DNA of 64,000 nucleotides from Sphingomonas hylomeconis. GTDB lineage: Bacteria; Pseudomonadota; Alphaproteobacteria; Sphingomonadales; Sphingomonadaceae. Made by a program: the position numbers and the translations under genes. Below the pieces are notes generated by a model, which did no database searches, was not told the DNA's origin, and saw nothing but the letters and a program-made list of their open reading frames with translations. Below are positions 1-9,357 of the stretch, piece after piece. Every line of letters begins with the position of its first letter. The stretch's first letter is position 1. Where the stretch lies: assembly GCF_025370105.1 (NCBI RefSeq), contig NZ_JANQBK010000004.1, forward strand, positions 248,001-312,000, in the 5' to 3' direction.

Positions 1-708
1 GCGCGCGAGGCCGAGCGCAGCGGCCGTGAAAGCGTTCTGGCGGCGCGCGCCGGGCTGATCGCCCCGGGCATGACCGTACGCCCGCCGAACGCCGCCGGAC
101 GCGGCGTCGTCGACGTCCGCTCGCCGGTATCGGGCACGGTGCTGACCGTACCGCAGGAGAGCATGCGCGTCGTCGTCGCGGGCACCCCGCTCGTCGCGGT
201 CGGCGATCCGGCACGGCTGGAACTGGTCACCGACCTGCTATCCGCCGATGCGGTTCAGGTCAGGCCCGGCGCCGCGGTATCGATCGAGGACTGGGGCGGC
301 GATCGGCCGCTCGAGGGTCGCGTGCGGCTGGTGGAGCCATCTGGCTTCCTCAAGATATCGGCGTTGGGTGTCGAGGAGCAGCGCGTCAACGTGGTCATCG
401 ATTTCGCCGCGCCGCGGAGCGCATGGGCGCAGCTCGGCCATGGCTTCCGGGCAACGGCACGGATCGCGATCTGGTCGTCGGCCGACGCCATGCTGGTGCC
501 GATCAGCGCGCTGTTCCGCAGCGGAAAGGCCTGGCAGGTGTTCCGGATCGATGGGGATGCCGCCCGGGCCGTTCCGGTCATGATCGGCCGGATGAACGCC
601 GACGTCGCACAGCTTCTCAGCGGTCTCGCGCCGGGCGATCGCGTGATCCTGCATCCCGGCGACAAGGTTGCGGACGGCGTGAAAGTGCGCGTCGCAGCCG
701 CTTCTTAG
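1..708 (+). CDS. RND efflux periplasmic adaptor (HlyD/MFP family), 5'-truncated
   Basis: The reading frame is open from the first base of the window, so the N-terminal part (signal, most of the coiled-coil hairpin) lies upstream. The visible 235 codons hold the second half of a lipoyl-like domain (SPVSGTV near visible residues 40-46), then a beta-barrel domain and a membrane-proximal domain ending in a GLAPGDRVIL-type motif near the C-terminus. Adaptors of this family link an inner-membrane RND pump or ABC transporter to an outer-membrane TolC channel. An internal ATG at 70 is not the real start because the family homology continues upstream of it. The substrate cannot be told from this fragment. 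Nothing downstream belongs to the same operon: a 412-base gap follows. Confidence 0.85.
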   Translation, partial: AREAERSGRESVLAARAGLIAPGMTVRPPNAAGRGVVDVRSPVSGTVLTVPQESMRVVVAGTPLVAVGDPARLELVTDLLSADAVQVRPGAAVSIEDWGGDRPLEGRVRLVEPSGFLKISALGVEEQRVNVVIDFAAPRSAWAQLGHGFRATARIAIWSSADAMLVPISALFRSGKAWQVFRIDGDAARAVPVMIGRMNADVAQLLSGLAPGDRVILHPGDKVADGVKVRVAAAS

Positions 709-1120
709 CCGCGCACGTCGCGGGCGGACAGGTGCCCAGCCCCGCGCGCCCGGTCCGGCCGACGATAAGACGGGTCGGGCAGTGATCGACCCGAAATGAC
801 GATCTAGTCCGGTTTGCGTGCCTTCGGCGGCAACACCGATCGATAGTCCTTCAACGACGATAGGGTCGCCAGCGCGGCACGGCATCCATCAGACCACAGG
901 AAAGAACTAAAACGAATTTCAAGTCTAATTCACAATGGTTCTAGTCAATGTCATAAACTAATCTCGTAACCATTCGTTCCTGCAGGATTTTATATTTGTC
1001 TGGTAGGATTTCGTTAGCATTACAGGCAGCAGTCTTCCGGCATTCCGGTGCATCAATAACAACAACTTGCAGCGGTACTTTAATTGAGCCTCACCCGGCT
1101 CGATACAGGAGGACGCTTCC
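709..1120. other. Gene-free region upstream of the adhesin
   Basis: No supported gene. The first 170 bases have the GC-rich composition of the chromosome. From about 900 to 1080 the sequence becomes AT-rich, unlike its surroundings, as expected for a promoter and leader. Inverted 7-base arms AACGAAT (911-917)/ATTCGTT (972-978) and AATGGTT (934-940)/AACCATT (968-974) are nested here. An AGGAGG ribosome-binding site sits at 1107-1112, eight bases before the adhesin ATG. No convincing -35/-10 pair could be chosen. Confidence 0.5.
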
Positions 1121-4100
1121 ATGCTCACATTGCTCGCATCCAGCCAGACTAATCCTGCCCGTCGCCATGCTCGTCTATTTGCCCGGACGCTGTGCGGCTC
1201 GGTCTCGACACTTGGCATGACCGGCGCGTTGCTGCTCGGCAGCCAGCCCGCAGCGGCGCAGACCCCCAATCTGGTCAGCGCCTGCTCGGGCGTCAGCCTT
1301 CCGCCATCGGTGGTAACGGACATTATCGCACCGGTCGTGGGGGGCATCGTCACGCCCGTCGAGGGTGCGCTCAACCCGCTGCTCGGCATTCTCACGCCGC
1401 TCGACATCGATGTCACCGGCCTGCTCGCCGATGCCGCCGCGGGGCAGCCGATCACGCTGCAGGTGCTCAACGCCAACGGCACGATCGTCGGCCCGAGCGA
1501 CCGGTGCGATCTGCAGGCGGACTCGTTCCAGCTCAACACCGAGGGCGGCATCGCGATCGGGGGCAATCGCATCACCGGGCTCGGCACCAACGGGCTCGAG
1601 GCGGTCGCCGGCGAACAGGGCTCGATCGCGTTCGGCAATTCGGCCACCACCGCCGCCGCGGCGGTCAATGCGGTGGCGATCGGCACCGGCGCCTCGGTAA
1701 CGGCGGCGAACAGCATCGCGCTCGGCGCGGGCAGCAGCGCGGCGCGTGGCGCACAGGCCAATTATACCGCGCTCGGCATCACCGGCACGACGGGGTCGGC
1801 CGGCGAATTCTCCGTCGGCGCGGCGGGCGCGACGCGACAGATCACCAATGTCGCGGCCGGCACGGCACCGACCGACGCGGTCAACGTCGCGCAATTGACC
1901 GGCGTCGCCGCGCAGATCGGCGCGGTCTCGGCCAATGCCGTGCTCTACGACACGGCGATGCGTGACAGCATCACGCTGACCGGCCCGGCCGGCACGACGA
2001 TCAGCAATCTCGCCCCCGGCACGGTCGCCGCCGGATCGACCGAGGCGGTCAACGGCGCGCAACTGTTCGCCACCAACGGCAATGTCACGACGAACACCAA
2101 TGCCATCACCAACCTGACCACCAACGTGCAGAATGGCGCGGTAGGCACGGTGCAATATTCCAACCCCGCCACGCCGACCGTGCCCAATGGCGGGATCGCG
2201 ACCAACGATCTGACCCTGGTCGGTGCGACGGCCGCCCCGGTCGGGCTGCACAATGTGCGTGCCGGCGTGGTCGCGGCCGGATCGACCGACGCGGTGAACG
2301 GCGCGCAACTGAGCGCGACCAACGATGCGGTCAGCATCAACACGACCAATATCGCGACGCTCAATACCAGCGTCACCAGCCTGCAGAGCGATGCGCTGCT
2401 GTATGACGGCACGCTGCAGGCCTTCAATGCCAGCCGCGGCGGCACGCCGCAGCGGATCACCAACGTGGCGGCCGGCCTGCTCGGCGCGGGCAGCCTCGAT
2501 GCGGTCAATGGCGGGCAGCTGTTTGGGCTGGGCAACAGCCTGGCGCTGGCGCTCGGTGGCACGTCGGCTTACGATCCGGCCACCGGCACGGTGACCGCGG
2601 GCATCGTCTATGGCGGCACCAATTATGGCAGCGTCCAGGGCGCCGTATCCGCGATCGAGACCTCGATCGGCACCACGATCGATGCCAATACGCGCTATTT
2701 CAACGCCAATTCGGTGCGGCCGGATTCGCAGGCGCTGGGCACCGATTCCACGGCGATCGGGCCCAACGCCATCGCCAGCGCCGATGGATCGATCGCCGCC
2801 GGGCGCAACACGGTGGCGGGCAGCGCAGGATCGGTCGCGATCGGCGACGGCTCGAGCACGATCGCCGGACGCGCGGTGGCGATCGGCTTTGCCAATATCG
2901 CCTCGGGCGATGGCGCGGTGGCGATCGGCGATCCCAACATCGCGCTCGGCGACGGCGCGGTCGCGCTGGGCCGGGATAACGAGGCGACGGGCACCGGCGC
3001 GGTGGCATTGGGCGACACCAATTTCGCCACCGGCAACGGCTCCGTGTCGATCGGTCAGCTCAATCAGGCGACCGGCGACGGCACGATCGCGATCGGCGCG
3101 AACAACCTCGTCAACGGCACCGGCGCGCTCGCCTTCGGCAACCGCAACCTGGTGAACGGCAACGGCTCGCTGGCATTCGGGTCGGATATCGTGACCGGCG
3201 GGGTCAACACGCTGGCGGTCGGCAACGCCAGCGCCGCCACGGGGGATAACGCCGCGGTGTTCGGCAACGGTTCGGCCGCGAGCGGCCTGAACTCGACGGC
3301 ACTTGGCACATCGTCCTTGGCCTCGGCGGATTATACGCTGGCGGTCGGCGAACGCTCGCTTGCCTCCGGCTTCGGGGCGTCCGCGCTCGGCACGCTGTCG
3401 TCGGCAACCGCCTTCGCCTCGACCGCGCTCGGCGCCGGCGCAATCGCCAATCTCGAAAACAGCGTCGCGCTGGGCAGCGCCTCCTCGACCTTGCGTGGCG
3501 GGGTCGCAAGCTACACCGCGTTCGGCCTCGCCGGCACGCAATCCTCGATCGGCGAGATCGCGGTGGCCCGTACGGCGGACTATATCGATCCGGCGACGGG
3601 CACCTTCGCACCGCTCGGCACGCGCCAGATCACCGGCGTCGGCGCCGGCAGCGAGGATACCGACGCGGTCAACGTCGCGCAGTTGCGCGGTGTCTCGAGC
3701 ACCCTGGGCACGTCCTTCGTCACCAGCCTGGGCGGCGGCGCGGCGTATAACGTCACCACCGGCGCGATCACCGGGCCGACCTATGTCATCAACGGCACCA
3801 GCTACACCAATGTCGGCGATGCGCTGGCCGGGGTCAGCGGGCAGATCGGCCAGGTCGCGACGAATAGCGTGAGCTACGACAATGCCGCGCAGACCTCGGT
3901 CACCTTGGGCGGCGCCGGCGGCACGACGATCACCAACCTGGCAGCGGGCGCGGTCAACGCCACATCGACGGACGCGGTGAACGGCGCGCAGCTCAACGCC
4001 ACCAATCAGGCGGTCGCCAGCAACACGACGGCGATCACCAATCTCGGCAATACGGTGAACGACCTGTCGACGACGGTCACCAACCTCGGCGATACCGTCG

Positions 4101-5035
4101 CCAATCTCGATGCCTCGGTGACCAATGTCAGCACCGCCGTCACCAATCTCGGCGACGATATCAACAATGGCGCGATCGGCACGGTGCAATATTCCAATCC
4201 GGACGATCCCACCACGCCCAATGGCGGGGTGCCGACCAACGACCTGACGCTGGTCGGCGCGACGGCGGCGCCGGTCGGGCTGCACAATGTCGCGGCGGGC
4301 TCGATCGCGGCCGGGTCGACCGACGCCGTCAATGGCGGCCAGGTCTTCGCGCTGGCCCAGGCGAGCGCCAATGCGGTGACCTACAATACCGACGTCAATG
4401 GCGTGCGCACCAACACGATCACGCTCGCCGGGGGCAATGCCGCCGCGCCGGTGACGATCAACAACGTGGCGGCGGGCGCGCTCAATGCCGGATCGACCGA
4501 TGCGGTCAACGGCGCGCAATTGTTCGCCACCAACCAGAATGTCGCGACCGTCACCAATACCGCGAACTCCGCGCTCACACTGGCGCAGAATGCGGTGCAA
4601 TACGATGCTTCGCGGACCAGCGTGACGTTCAACAATGGCGGCGCCGCGACGACGCTGCAGAATGTCGCGGCCGGCGTATCGGCAACCGATGCGGTCAATG
4701 TCAGCCAGCTCAATGCCGGCATCAACAGCGCGGTGACCCAGGCGAACAACTATACCGACAGCCGCTTCGCCGGGCTCGACTTCGATCTGCGCGAAGTGCG
4801 GCGTGACAGTCGCGCGGGCACGGCGGGCGCGCTGGCGGCGGCCGGGCTGCCCCAGGCCTATGAAGCGGGCAAGGGCATGATCGCCATTGCCGGGGGCACC
4901 TATGGCGGCCAGTCCGCCTTCGCGCTCGGCTTCTCCAAGGCGTTCAACGACGGCAGCACCGTCGTGAAGCTGAGCGGCAGCTACGACTCGCAGGGCCGCG
5001 CCGGCGCCGCGGGCGGCATCGGCTACCAGTTCTGA
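1121..5035 (+). CDS. YadA-like trimeric autotransporter adhesin
   Basis: 1304 residues. An extended signal peptide ends around PAAAQ (residues 43-47). The middle (about residues 525-795) is a run of 14-16-residue AIG-type repeats that form the left-handed beta-roll head of trimeric autotransporters. Before and after it are stalk segments with repeated TDAVNGAQL/TDAVNVAQL neck motifs. The last 70 residues, ending in GIGYQF, form the four-strand YadA membrane anchor. Proteins of this type trimerise in the outer membrane and mediate adhesion and autoaggregation. The start is fixed by AGGAGG at 1107-1112. A stretch around bases 2132-2310 is nearly repeated at 4166-4344, an internal duplication of stalk units. 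The gene stands alone and is closed by a perfect hairpin terminator. The ligand is unknown. Confidence 0.93.
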   Translation: MLTLLASSQTNPARRHARLFARTLCGSVSTLGMTGALLLGSQPAAAQTPNLVSACSGVSLPPSVVTDIIAPVVGGIVTPVEGALNPLLGILTPLDIDVTGLLADAAAGQPITLQVLNANGTIVGPSDRCDLQADSFQLNTEGGIAIGGNRITGLGTNGLEAVAGEQGSIAFGNSATTAAAAVNAVAIGTGASVTAANSIALGAGSSAARGAQANYTALGITGTTGSAGEFSVGAAGATRQITNVAAGTAPTDAVNVAQLTGVAAQIGAVSANAVLYDTAMRDSITLTGPAGTTISNLAPGTVAAGSTEAVNGAQLFATNGNVTTNTNAITNLTTNVQNGAVGTVQYSNPATPTVPNGGIATNDLTLVGATAAPVGLHNVRAGVVAAGSTDAVNGAQLSATNDAVSINTTNIATLNTSVTSLQSDALLYDGTLQAFNASRGGTPQRITNVAAGLLGAGSLDAVNGGQLFGLGNSLALALGGTSAYDPATGTVTAGIVYGGTNYGSVQGAVSAIETSIGTTIDANTRYFNANSVRPDSQALGTDSTAIGPNAIASADGSIAAGRNTVAGSAGSVAIGDGSSTIAGRAVAIGFANIASGDGAVAIGDPNIALGDGAVALGRDNEATGTGAVALGDTNFATGNGSVSIGQLNQATGDGTIAIGANNLVNGTGALAFGNRNLVNGNGSLAFGSDIVTGGVNTLAVGNASAATGDNAAVFGNGSAASGLNSTALGTSSLASADYTLAVGERSLASGFGASALGTLSSATAFASTALGAGAIANLENSVALGSASSTLRGGVASYTAFGLAGTQSSIGEIAVARTADYIDPATGTFAPLGTRQITGVGAGSEDTDAVNVAQLRGVSSTLGTSFVTSLGGGAAYNVTTGAITGPTYVINGTSYTNVGDALAGVSGQIGQVATNSVSYDNAAQTSVTLGGAGGTTITNLAAGAVNATSTDAVNGAQLNATNQAVASNTTAITNLGNTVNDLSTTVTNLGDTVANLDASVTNVSTAVTNLGDDINNGAIGTVQYSNPDDPTTPNGGVPTNDLTLVGATAAPVGLHNVAAGSIAAGSTDAVNGGQVFALAQASANAVTYNTDVNGVRTNTITLAGGNAAAPVTINNVAAGALNAGSTDAVNGAQLFATNQNVATVTNTANSALTLAQNAVQYDASRTSVTFNNGGAATTLQNVAAGVSATDAVNVSQLNAGINSAVTQANNYTDSRFAGLDFDLREVRRDSRAGTAGALAAAGLPQAYEAGKGMIAIAGGTYGGQSAFALGFSKAFNDGSTVVKLSGSYDSQGRAGAAGGIGYQF

Positions 5036-5047
5036 TCTCTCCCCCTG

Positions 5048-5084
5048 CCGGCCCGGTGGCATGCCACCGGGCCGGTCTTTTTTT
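5048..5084 (+). terminator. Rho-independent terminator of the adhesin gene
   Basis: A perfect 28-base palindrome at 5048-5075 (14-base arms beginning CCGGCCCGGTGGCA) is followed by TC and seven T residues. It starts 12 bases after the adhesin stop codon. The T-run overlaps the stop codon (TAA on the minus strand) of the convergent nucleoside transporter. On the minus strand there is no T-run after the stem, so it should work mainly for rightward transcription. Confidence 0.9.
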
Positions 5085-6345
5085 AGCCGATCAGCAGGCC
5101 GGCCAGCGCGGCCGACATCAGATTGGCGAGGCTCCCGGCGGCCAGCGCGCGCAGCCCGAGCTTGGCGATCATCGGGCGCTGATTGGGGGCAAGGCTGCCG
5201 GTCACCGCCATCTGGATCGCGATCGAACTGAAATTGGCGAAGCCGCACAGCGCGAAGGTGATCACCGCGATCGTCCGCGCCGACAAGCCGGTCTGCGTGC
5301 CGAGCGAGATGTACGCGACGAATTCGTTGAGCACGATCTTCTGCCCGAACAGGCCACCGGCGATCCCGGCCTCGCTCCACGGCACGTTGAGCAGGAACAT
5401 GATCGGCGCGAACACATAGCCCAAGAGCCCCTGGAAGCTCAGCGTGGGATAGCCAAACCATGCGCCGATCCCGCCCAGCAGGCCATTCGCCAGTGCCACC
5501 AGCGCCACGAACGCCAGCACCATCGCGCCGACCGCGACGGCCAGCTTGACCCCGGTCTGCGCGCCTTGGGCCGCAGCCATGATCAGGTTGGCCGGCTTTT
5601 CCTCGTCATGCGTCGCCTGCGGCAGCGGTTCGCCCGCGCTATTGTCGGGCACGTCGCCGAGCGGCAGCTCGCCTTCCGGCGCGCCGAGGCGATCGGGCAT
5701 CATGATCTTGGCCATCAGGATGCCGCCGGGCGCGGCCATGAAGCTGGCGGCGAGCAGATAATCGATGCGGATGCCCATCGAGGCATAGGCCGCCAGGATC
5801 GTCCCCGCCACGCCGGCCATGCCGCTGGTCATCACGGTGAACAATTGCGGCGGCGTGAGCCCGGCCAGATAGGGCCGGATGACGAGCGGCGATTCGCTCT
5901 GCCCGACGAAGATGTTCGCCGCCGCGCACAGCGATTCCACCTTGGACACGCCGATCACCCATTCGATCGCGCCGCCGACCCAGCGCACGATCAACTGCAT
6001 GATGCCGAGGTAATAGAGGATCGAGACCAGGCTGGCGAAGAAGATGATCACCGGCAGCGCGGCGATCGCGAAGCTCTGCCCGCCGATCTCCGGCGTCGCC
6101 ATCTTGCCGAACAGGAATTCGGTGCCCTTCTGCGAATAGCCGAGCAGGTTGGCGACCCCGCCCGACATCTGCCCCAGCACCATCTTGCCCGCGCTCGAAT
6201 AGAGCACGAGCACGGCGATGCCGACCTGCAGCGCGAAGGCCGCGCCGACCACGCGCAGGCGGATCGCACGACGGTCGCTCGACAGCAGCACAGCGATCCC
6301 GAGAATCACCGCAATGCCCGCAACACCGATCAAGAACCTGTTCAT
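5083..6345 (-). CDS. Concentrative nucleoside transporter (NupC/CNT family)
   Basis: 420 residues, inner-membrane protein with about ten hydrophobic segments. It carries family hallmarks: QSFAIAALPVIIFF near residues 90-103, the GQSESPL motif of the first half of the transport core, and EFVAY with the hydrophobic GFANFSS segment of the second half. CNT proteins import nucleosides with H+ or Na+. The start is the ATG at 6343-6345 (MNRFLIGVAG), preceded by GGGGGAAG; a longer frame to 6402 adds a polar, non-conserved stretch. A perfect CGAACCGGTTCG palindrome lies about 76 bases upstream and may be an operator. It converges on the adhesin gene and shares its terminator region. The nucleoside specificity is not visible. 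Confidence 0.9.
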   Translation of the reverse strand: MNRFLIGVAGIAVILGIAVLLSSDRRAIRLRVVGAAFALQVGIAVLVLYSSAGKMVLGQMSGGVANLLGYSQKGTEFLFGKMATPEIGGQSFAIAALPVIIFFASLVSILYYLGIMQLIVRWVGGAIEWVIGVSKVESLCAAANIFVGQSESPLVIRPYLAGLTPPQLFTVMTSGMAGVAGTILAAYASMGIRIDYLLAASFMAAPGGILMAKIMMPDRLGAPEGELPLGDVPDNSAGEPLPQATHDEEKPANLIMAAAQGAQTGVKLAVAVGAMVLAFVALVALANGLLGGIGAWFGYPTLSFQGLLGYVFAPIMFLLNVPWSEAGIAGGLFGQKIVLNEFVAYISLGTQTGLSARTIAVITFALCGFANFSSIAIQMAVTGSLAPNQRPMIAKLGLRALAAGSLANLMSAALAGLLIG

Positions 6346-6420
6346 CGAATCACTTCCCCCGGAATCCGGCCTAGCTTCACAGGATTCACGGTGATCGCGC
6401 AATAAAGTTGCGCCGTCTGC

Positions 6421-6432
6421 CGAACCGGTTCG
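6421..6432. promoter_or_regulatory. Perfect 12-base palindrome, operator candidate
   Basis: CGAACCGGTTCG lies between the divergent nucleoside transporter (start 6345) and queuosine-precursor transporter (start 6563). Perfect palindromes with a central CG step and this AACCGGTT core are the usual shape of LacI/GalR-family operators. No such regulator is encoded nearby, so the binding protein is inferred only. Confidence 0.35.
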
Positions 6433-6562
6433 CTCGGGCGCGGGTTATGGCCAAGATCACCGCGGGAGGACAGCCCTCTTTGACGGCAATGCAGCATGCC
6501 ACGGCTCGGCGGAGTCGCGGTGGCGGATTGACGCGCGCCGGGGAAGCGGTAGCGTCGCGGCG

Positions 6563-7237
6563 ATGAACCAGACGCCACCGGCCTTCCCGCGCTCGCTTTT
6601 CTTCTTCTCGATCTTCTACGGCGGCATGGTGTGCATCGCCGGGGTGCTCGGCAACAAGCAGGTCGCGCTGGGGCCGCTGTCGGCGATCGGGCCGCTGTTC
6701 GGCCTTGGGCCGCTAGCGGTGGAAGCGGGCATCTTCGCCTTCCTGCTGCTCGTCATCGTCTCCAGCGCTGTCGCCGAACTGCACGGCCCGAAAGCGGCCA
6801 ACACGCTGGTGCGGATCGGGTTCGTGCCGCTGGTCGTCTCGATCCTGCTGTCGTGGATCGTGCATTTCCTGCCCGCCTCGCCCGATATGCAACCGGCGAA
6901 CCGCGACGCGATCCAGCTCGTGCTCGGCGCGACATGGCGCATCTGGCTCGGCGGGATCATCGCCTACGGCATCTCGCAGACGCTGAACGTGACGATCTTC
7001 GCCGCGCTCAAAGGGCGCGAGGGCGGCCAATTGCTGTGGTTCCGCGCGGCGATCGCCAGCGTGCTCAGCCAGATCGTCGATACGTTGCTGTTCGCCACGA
7101 TCGCCTTTTACGGCGTGTTCCCGATCGGCGAGCTGATCGCCGGGCAGATGCTGGCCAAGATCGCACTGTCGCTGATCCTGGTGCCGCCGCTGATCTATCT
7201 CGTCGTGGCGCTGGGGCGGCGGCTGGATCGGGCGTAA
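6563..7237 (+). CDS. yhhQ: Queuosine precursor transporter (YhhQ/VUT family)
   Basis: 224 residues with six hydrophobic segments. The N-terminal GMVCIAGVLGNKQV, the ELHGPKAANTLVRIGF loop near residues 72-87, and the C-terminal SQIVDTLLFATIAFYG segment are characteristic of COG1738. Members take up 7-cyano-/7-aminomethyl-7-deazaguanine for tRNA queuosine synthesis. The assignment is by family; no experiment-level evidence is available from the sequence. It is transcribed away from the nucleoside transporter and ends 42 bases before argB. The ribosome-binding site is weak. Confidence 0.88.
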   Translation: MNQTPPAFPRSLFFFSIFYGGMVCIAGVLGNKQVALGPLSAIGPLFGLGPLAVEAGIFAFLLLVIVSSAVAELHGPKAANTLVRIGFVPLVVSILLSWIVHFLPASPDMQPANRDAIQLVLGATWRIWLGGIIAYGISQTLNVTIFAALKGREGGQLLWFRAAIASVLSQIVDTLLFATIAFYGVFPIGELIAGQMLAKIALSLILVPPLIYLVVALGRRLDRA

Positions 7238-7279
7238 TTCCGCTATCGCGCGGGTGACCAGGGAGGCTAAAGGCCCGCC

Positions 7280-8179
7280 ATGACCAATCATGCCCCCGCC
7301 CCCGCCTTGCTCGCCAAGGCCGAAACGCTGGTCGAGGCGCTGCCCTATCTGCAGCGTTATGCCGGCGCGACCTTCGTGGTGAAATATGGCGGGCATGCGA
7401 TGGGCAGCCCCGAGCTGCAGCGCGATTTCGCCGAGGATGTGGTGCTCCTCAAGGCGGTCGGCATCAACCCGGTCGTGGTCCATGGCGGCGGTCCGCAGAT
7501 CGGCGCGATGCTCAAGCGCCTGGGCGTCGAATCGCGCTTTGTCGACGGCTTGCGCGTCACCGATGCGGAAACCGCGCAGATCGCCGAAATGGTGCTGGCG
7601 GGCAGCATCAACAAGGAAATCGTCGGCTGGATCGGCCAGGCCGGCGGGCGCGCGGTCGGCCTGTCGGGCAAGGATGCCGGATTCGTTACTGCCGAAAAGG
7701 TCGGGCGCAGCACGCCGGACAAGCTGCAGGGGATCGAGCGGCATGTCGATCTCGGCTTTGTCGGCGAACCGGTCGGGGTCGACCGGCGGATCATCGATAC
7801 GCTGTCCGCCGCCGACATCATCCCGGTGATCGCGCCGATCGCGATCGGCGCCGATGGCCATACCTACAATATCAATGCCGACACGATGGCCGGCGCGATC
7901 GCCGCGGCGCTTGGCGCCAAGCGCTTCTTCCTGCTCACCGACGTCGCCGGCGTGCTCGACAAGCAGGGCGAACTGCTCACCGATCTCGATCCGGCGGCGA
8001 TCGCCGAGCTGCGCGCCGACGGCACGATCAGCGGCGGGATGATCCCCAAGCTCGAGACCTGCGTCGCCGCGGTCGAGGCCGGGGTCGATGCCGCGGTAAT
8101 TCTCGACGGCCGCGTGCCGCACGCGATGCTGCTGGAAATCTTCACCCGGCAGGGCGCGGGCACGCTGGTCCATCGCTGA
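7280..8179 (+). CDS. argB: Acetylglutamate kinase
   Basis: 299 residues, the usual length. ArgB phosphorylates N-acetylglutamate in the second step of arginine biosynthesis. Visible are [10 protein letters not shown] near residues 33-42 (phosphate-binding lysine and glycines), [11 protein letters not shown] near 65-75 (substrate loop), [18 protein letters not shown] near 195-212, and [10 protein letters not shown] of the amino-acid-kinase fold. The GGGAGG ribosome-binding site precedes the ATG at a good distance. It may be co-transcribed with the transporter upstream. The N-terminal extension of about 20 residues before LPYLQRYAG resembles the arginine-inhibited type of the enzyme, an inference only. 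Confidence 0.96.
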   Translation: MTNHAPAPALLAKAETLVEALPYLQRYAGATFVVKYGGHAMGSPELQRDFAEDVVLLKAVGINPVVVHGGGPQIGAMLKRLGVESRFVDGLRVTDAETAQIAEMVLAGSINKEIVGWIGQAGGRAVGLSGKDAGFVTAEKVGRSTPDKLQGIERHVDLGFVGEPVGVDRRIIDTLSAADIIPVIAPIAIGADGHTYNINADTMAGAIAAALGAKRFFLLTDVAGVLDKQGELLTDLDPAAIAELRADGTISGGMIPKLETCVAAVEAGVDAAVILDGRVPHAMLLEIFTRQGAGTLVHR

Positions 8180-8295
8180 GCGGCCGCACTGTTACCTGCG
8201 GGTGACGCTTTCGTGTCGTCCGCCGTCACGCGCCTGTCGCGCAGGGTTCACACCGCCCTGCTAGCCAAAGCTTCCGCACCTGCAGGAGCACGGAC

Positions 8296-8655
8296 ATGCA
8301 CGCCCCACGCCACGCGCCCGATCTCAACCGCTGGATCGCCGATCTCGGCACTGCCATCGCCCGCGCCACGCAGCCCGATCCGATCACGCCCGGCACCGAT
8401 TATCGCACCGGCACCGCGCTGCTCGCCTTCACCGTCGAACCCGATGGCCGTATCGCCGATATCCGCCTCGTCGGCAGTTCGGGCGACGCCGCGCTCGATC
8501 GCCGGGCGATCGCCAAGCTGCGTCGCGCCGATCCCCTCCCCGCCGGCCCCGACGGTGCGCCGCGCCGCACGCAGGTCGCCGCCGTCGGCGTCGCGGAACG
8601 CATCGTCCGTTCCGTCCGCCACCCCGAAATGACCGCCCGGCGCGCCTACGCCTGA
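8296..8655 (+). CDS. Small TonB C-terminal-domain protein
   Basis: 119 residues. The segment GTALLAFTVEPDGRIADIRLVGSSGDAALDRRAIAKLRRA (residues about 36-75) matches the core of the TonB C-terminal fold: a strand, a PDG turn, then the SSG-x-x-LD-x-A helix. No transmembrane helix or proline-rich spacer is present, so it is not a complete TonB. An AGGAG site lies eight bases before the ATG. It may be a cytoplasmic or export-independent member of the TonB/TolA fold; the role is unknown. The gene stands between argB and the yggT operon. Confidence 0.75.
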   Translation: MHAPRHAPDLNRWIADLGTAIARATQPDPITPGTDYRTGTALLAFTVEPDGRIADIRLVGSSGDAALDRRAIAKLRRADPLPAGPDGAPRRTQVAAVGVAERIVRSVRHPEMTARRAYA

Positions 8656-8746
8656 CGTTTACGGCATCCGATCGCGGCTATGCTGTTGTTCCCGGGCAGG
8701 CGCATGCGCTATCGGGGAAGCGACCATGCCTATCCGGAGACCGTAA

Positions 8747-9055
8747 TTGATCGTCATTCTGCAGATCGTCCAGGTGCTCCTCAACGTCGTGTGGTGGATC
8801 ATCGTCGTCCAGGCGATCCTGTCCTGGCTGATCGCGTTCAACGTGATCAACACGCAAAGCGACGCGGTACGCACCGTCTGGGAGGCGCTGCGACGCATCA
8901 CCGAGCCCCTGTATCGCCCGATTCGCCGCATCCTGCCCGATTTCGGCGCGCTCGATCTCTCGCCGCTCGTCGTGCTGCTGATCCTCTACATCCTGATGAC
9001 TATCGTCATCCCCAATCTGGCGATGGCCTTCTACACGCCCGCGCTCGCGGTCTGA
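8747..9055 (+). CDS. YggT family membrane protein
   Basis: 102 residues with two hydrophobic halves (about residues 3-30 and 70-97) joined by a polar loop containing TEPLYRPIRRILP, the conserved YggT signature. YggT proteins have been linked to membrane insertion, division or osmotic tolerance in various bacteria; a precise role is not established. Translation appears to start at TTG (8747), because GGAG at 8736-8739 is correctly spaced and no in-frame ATG occurs early. It is the first gene of a four-gene run (yggT, DUF167, folD, marC) with overlapping stops and starts. Confidence 0.9.
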   Translation: MIVILQIVQVLLNVVWWIIVVQAILSWLIAFNVINTQSDAVRTVWEALRRITEPLYRPIRRILPDFGALDLSPLVVLLILYILMTIVIPNLAMAFYTPALAV

Positions 9056-9357
9056 TGCCGGCCTGGGCGGTGCGCACGGACGGCATCGCCATTGCCGTCC
9101 GGGTCACGCCGCGCGCGTCGCGTGAAAGCCTGGCGGCGGGCACCGCCGAGCATTTCGTCGCGCGGCTGACCGCGCCGCCGGTCGAGGGCGCCGCCAATGC
9201 CGCGTTGCGGCCGCTGGTCGCCAAAACGTTCGGTGTTGCCCCCCGCGCGGTCATCATCGTCGCCGGCGATACCGCGCGGCTCAAGCGGCTGCAGATTCGC
9301 GGCGACGTCACCACGCTGGCACAGATCGCCGCGCGCCTCTATGAAGCGGCGCCATGA
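9055..9357 (+). CDS. DUF167/YggU family protein
   Basis: 100 residues. The pattern [14 protein letters not shown], then [15 protein letters not shown], then [18 protein letters not shown] is the DUF167 (YggU) signature: a small alpha/beta protein often encoded beside YggT. The ATG at 9055 shares its A with the TGA stop of yggT, so the two are translationally coupled. A longer frame open to 8680 runs through yggT in another frame and is not used. Function unknown; the family is cytoplasmic. Confidence 0.92.
   Translation: MPAWAVRTDGIAIAVRVTPRASRESLAAGTAEHFVARLTAPPVEGAANAALRPLVAKTFGVAPRAVIIVAGDTARLKRLQIRGDVTTLAQIAARLYEAAP

Noticed and set aside
2700..3500. Regularly spaced short repeats resembling a CRISPR array
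   Set aside because: They are the coding repeats of the adhesin head (AIG-type units), in frame, without fixed repeat-spacer sizes.
1175..5461. A 1428-residue minus-strand open frame across the adhesin gene
   Set aside because: It is rich in Arg, Asp, Gly and Ala with no family pattern, and runs antisense to a gene with clear domains. Long antisense frames are a by-product of GC-rich coding DNA.
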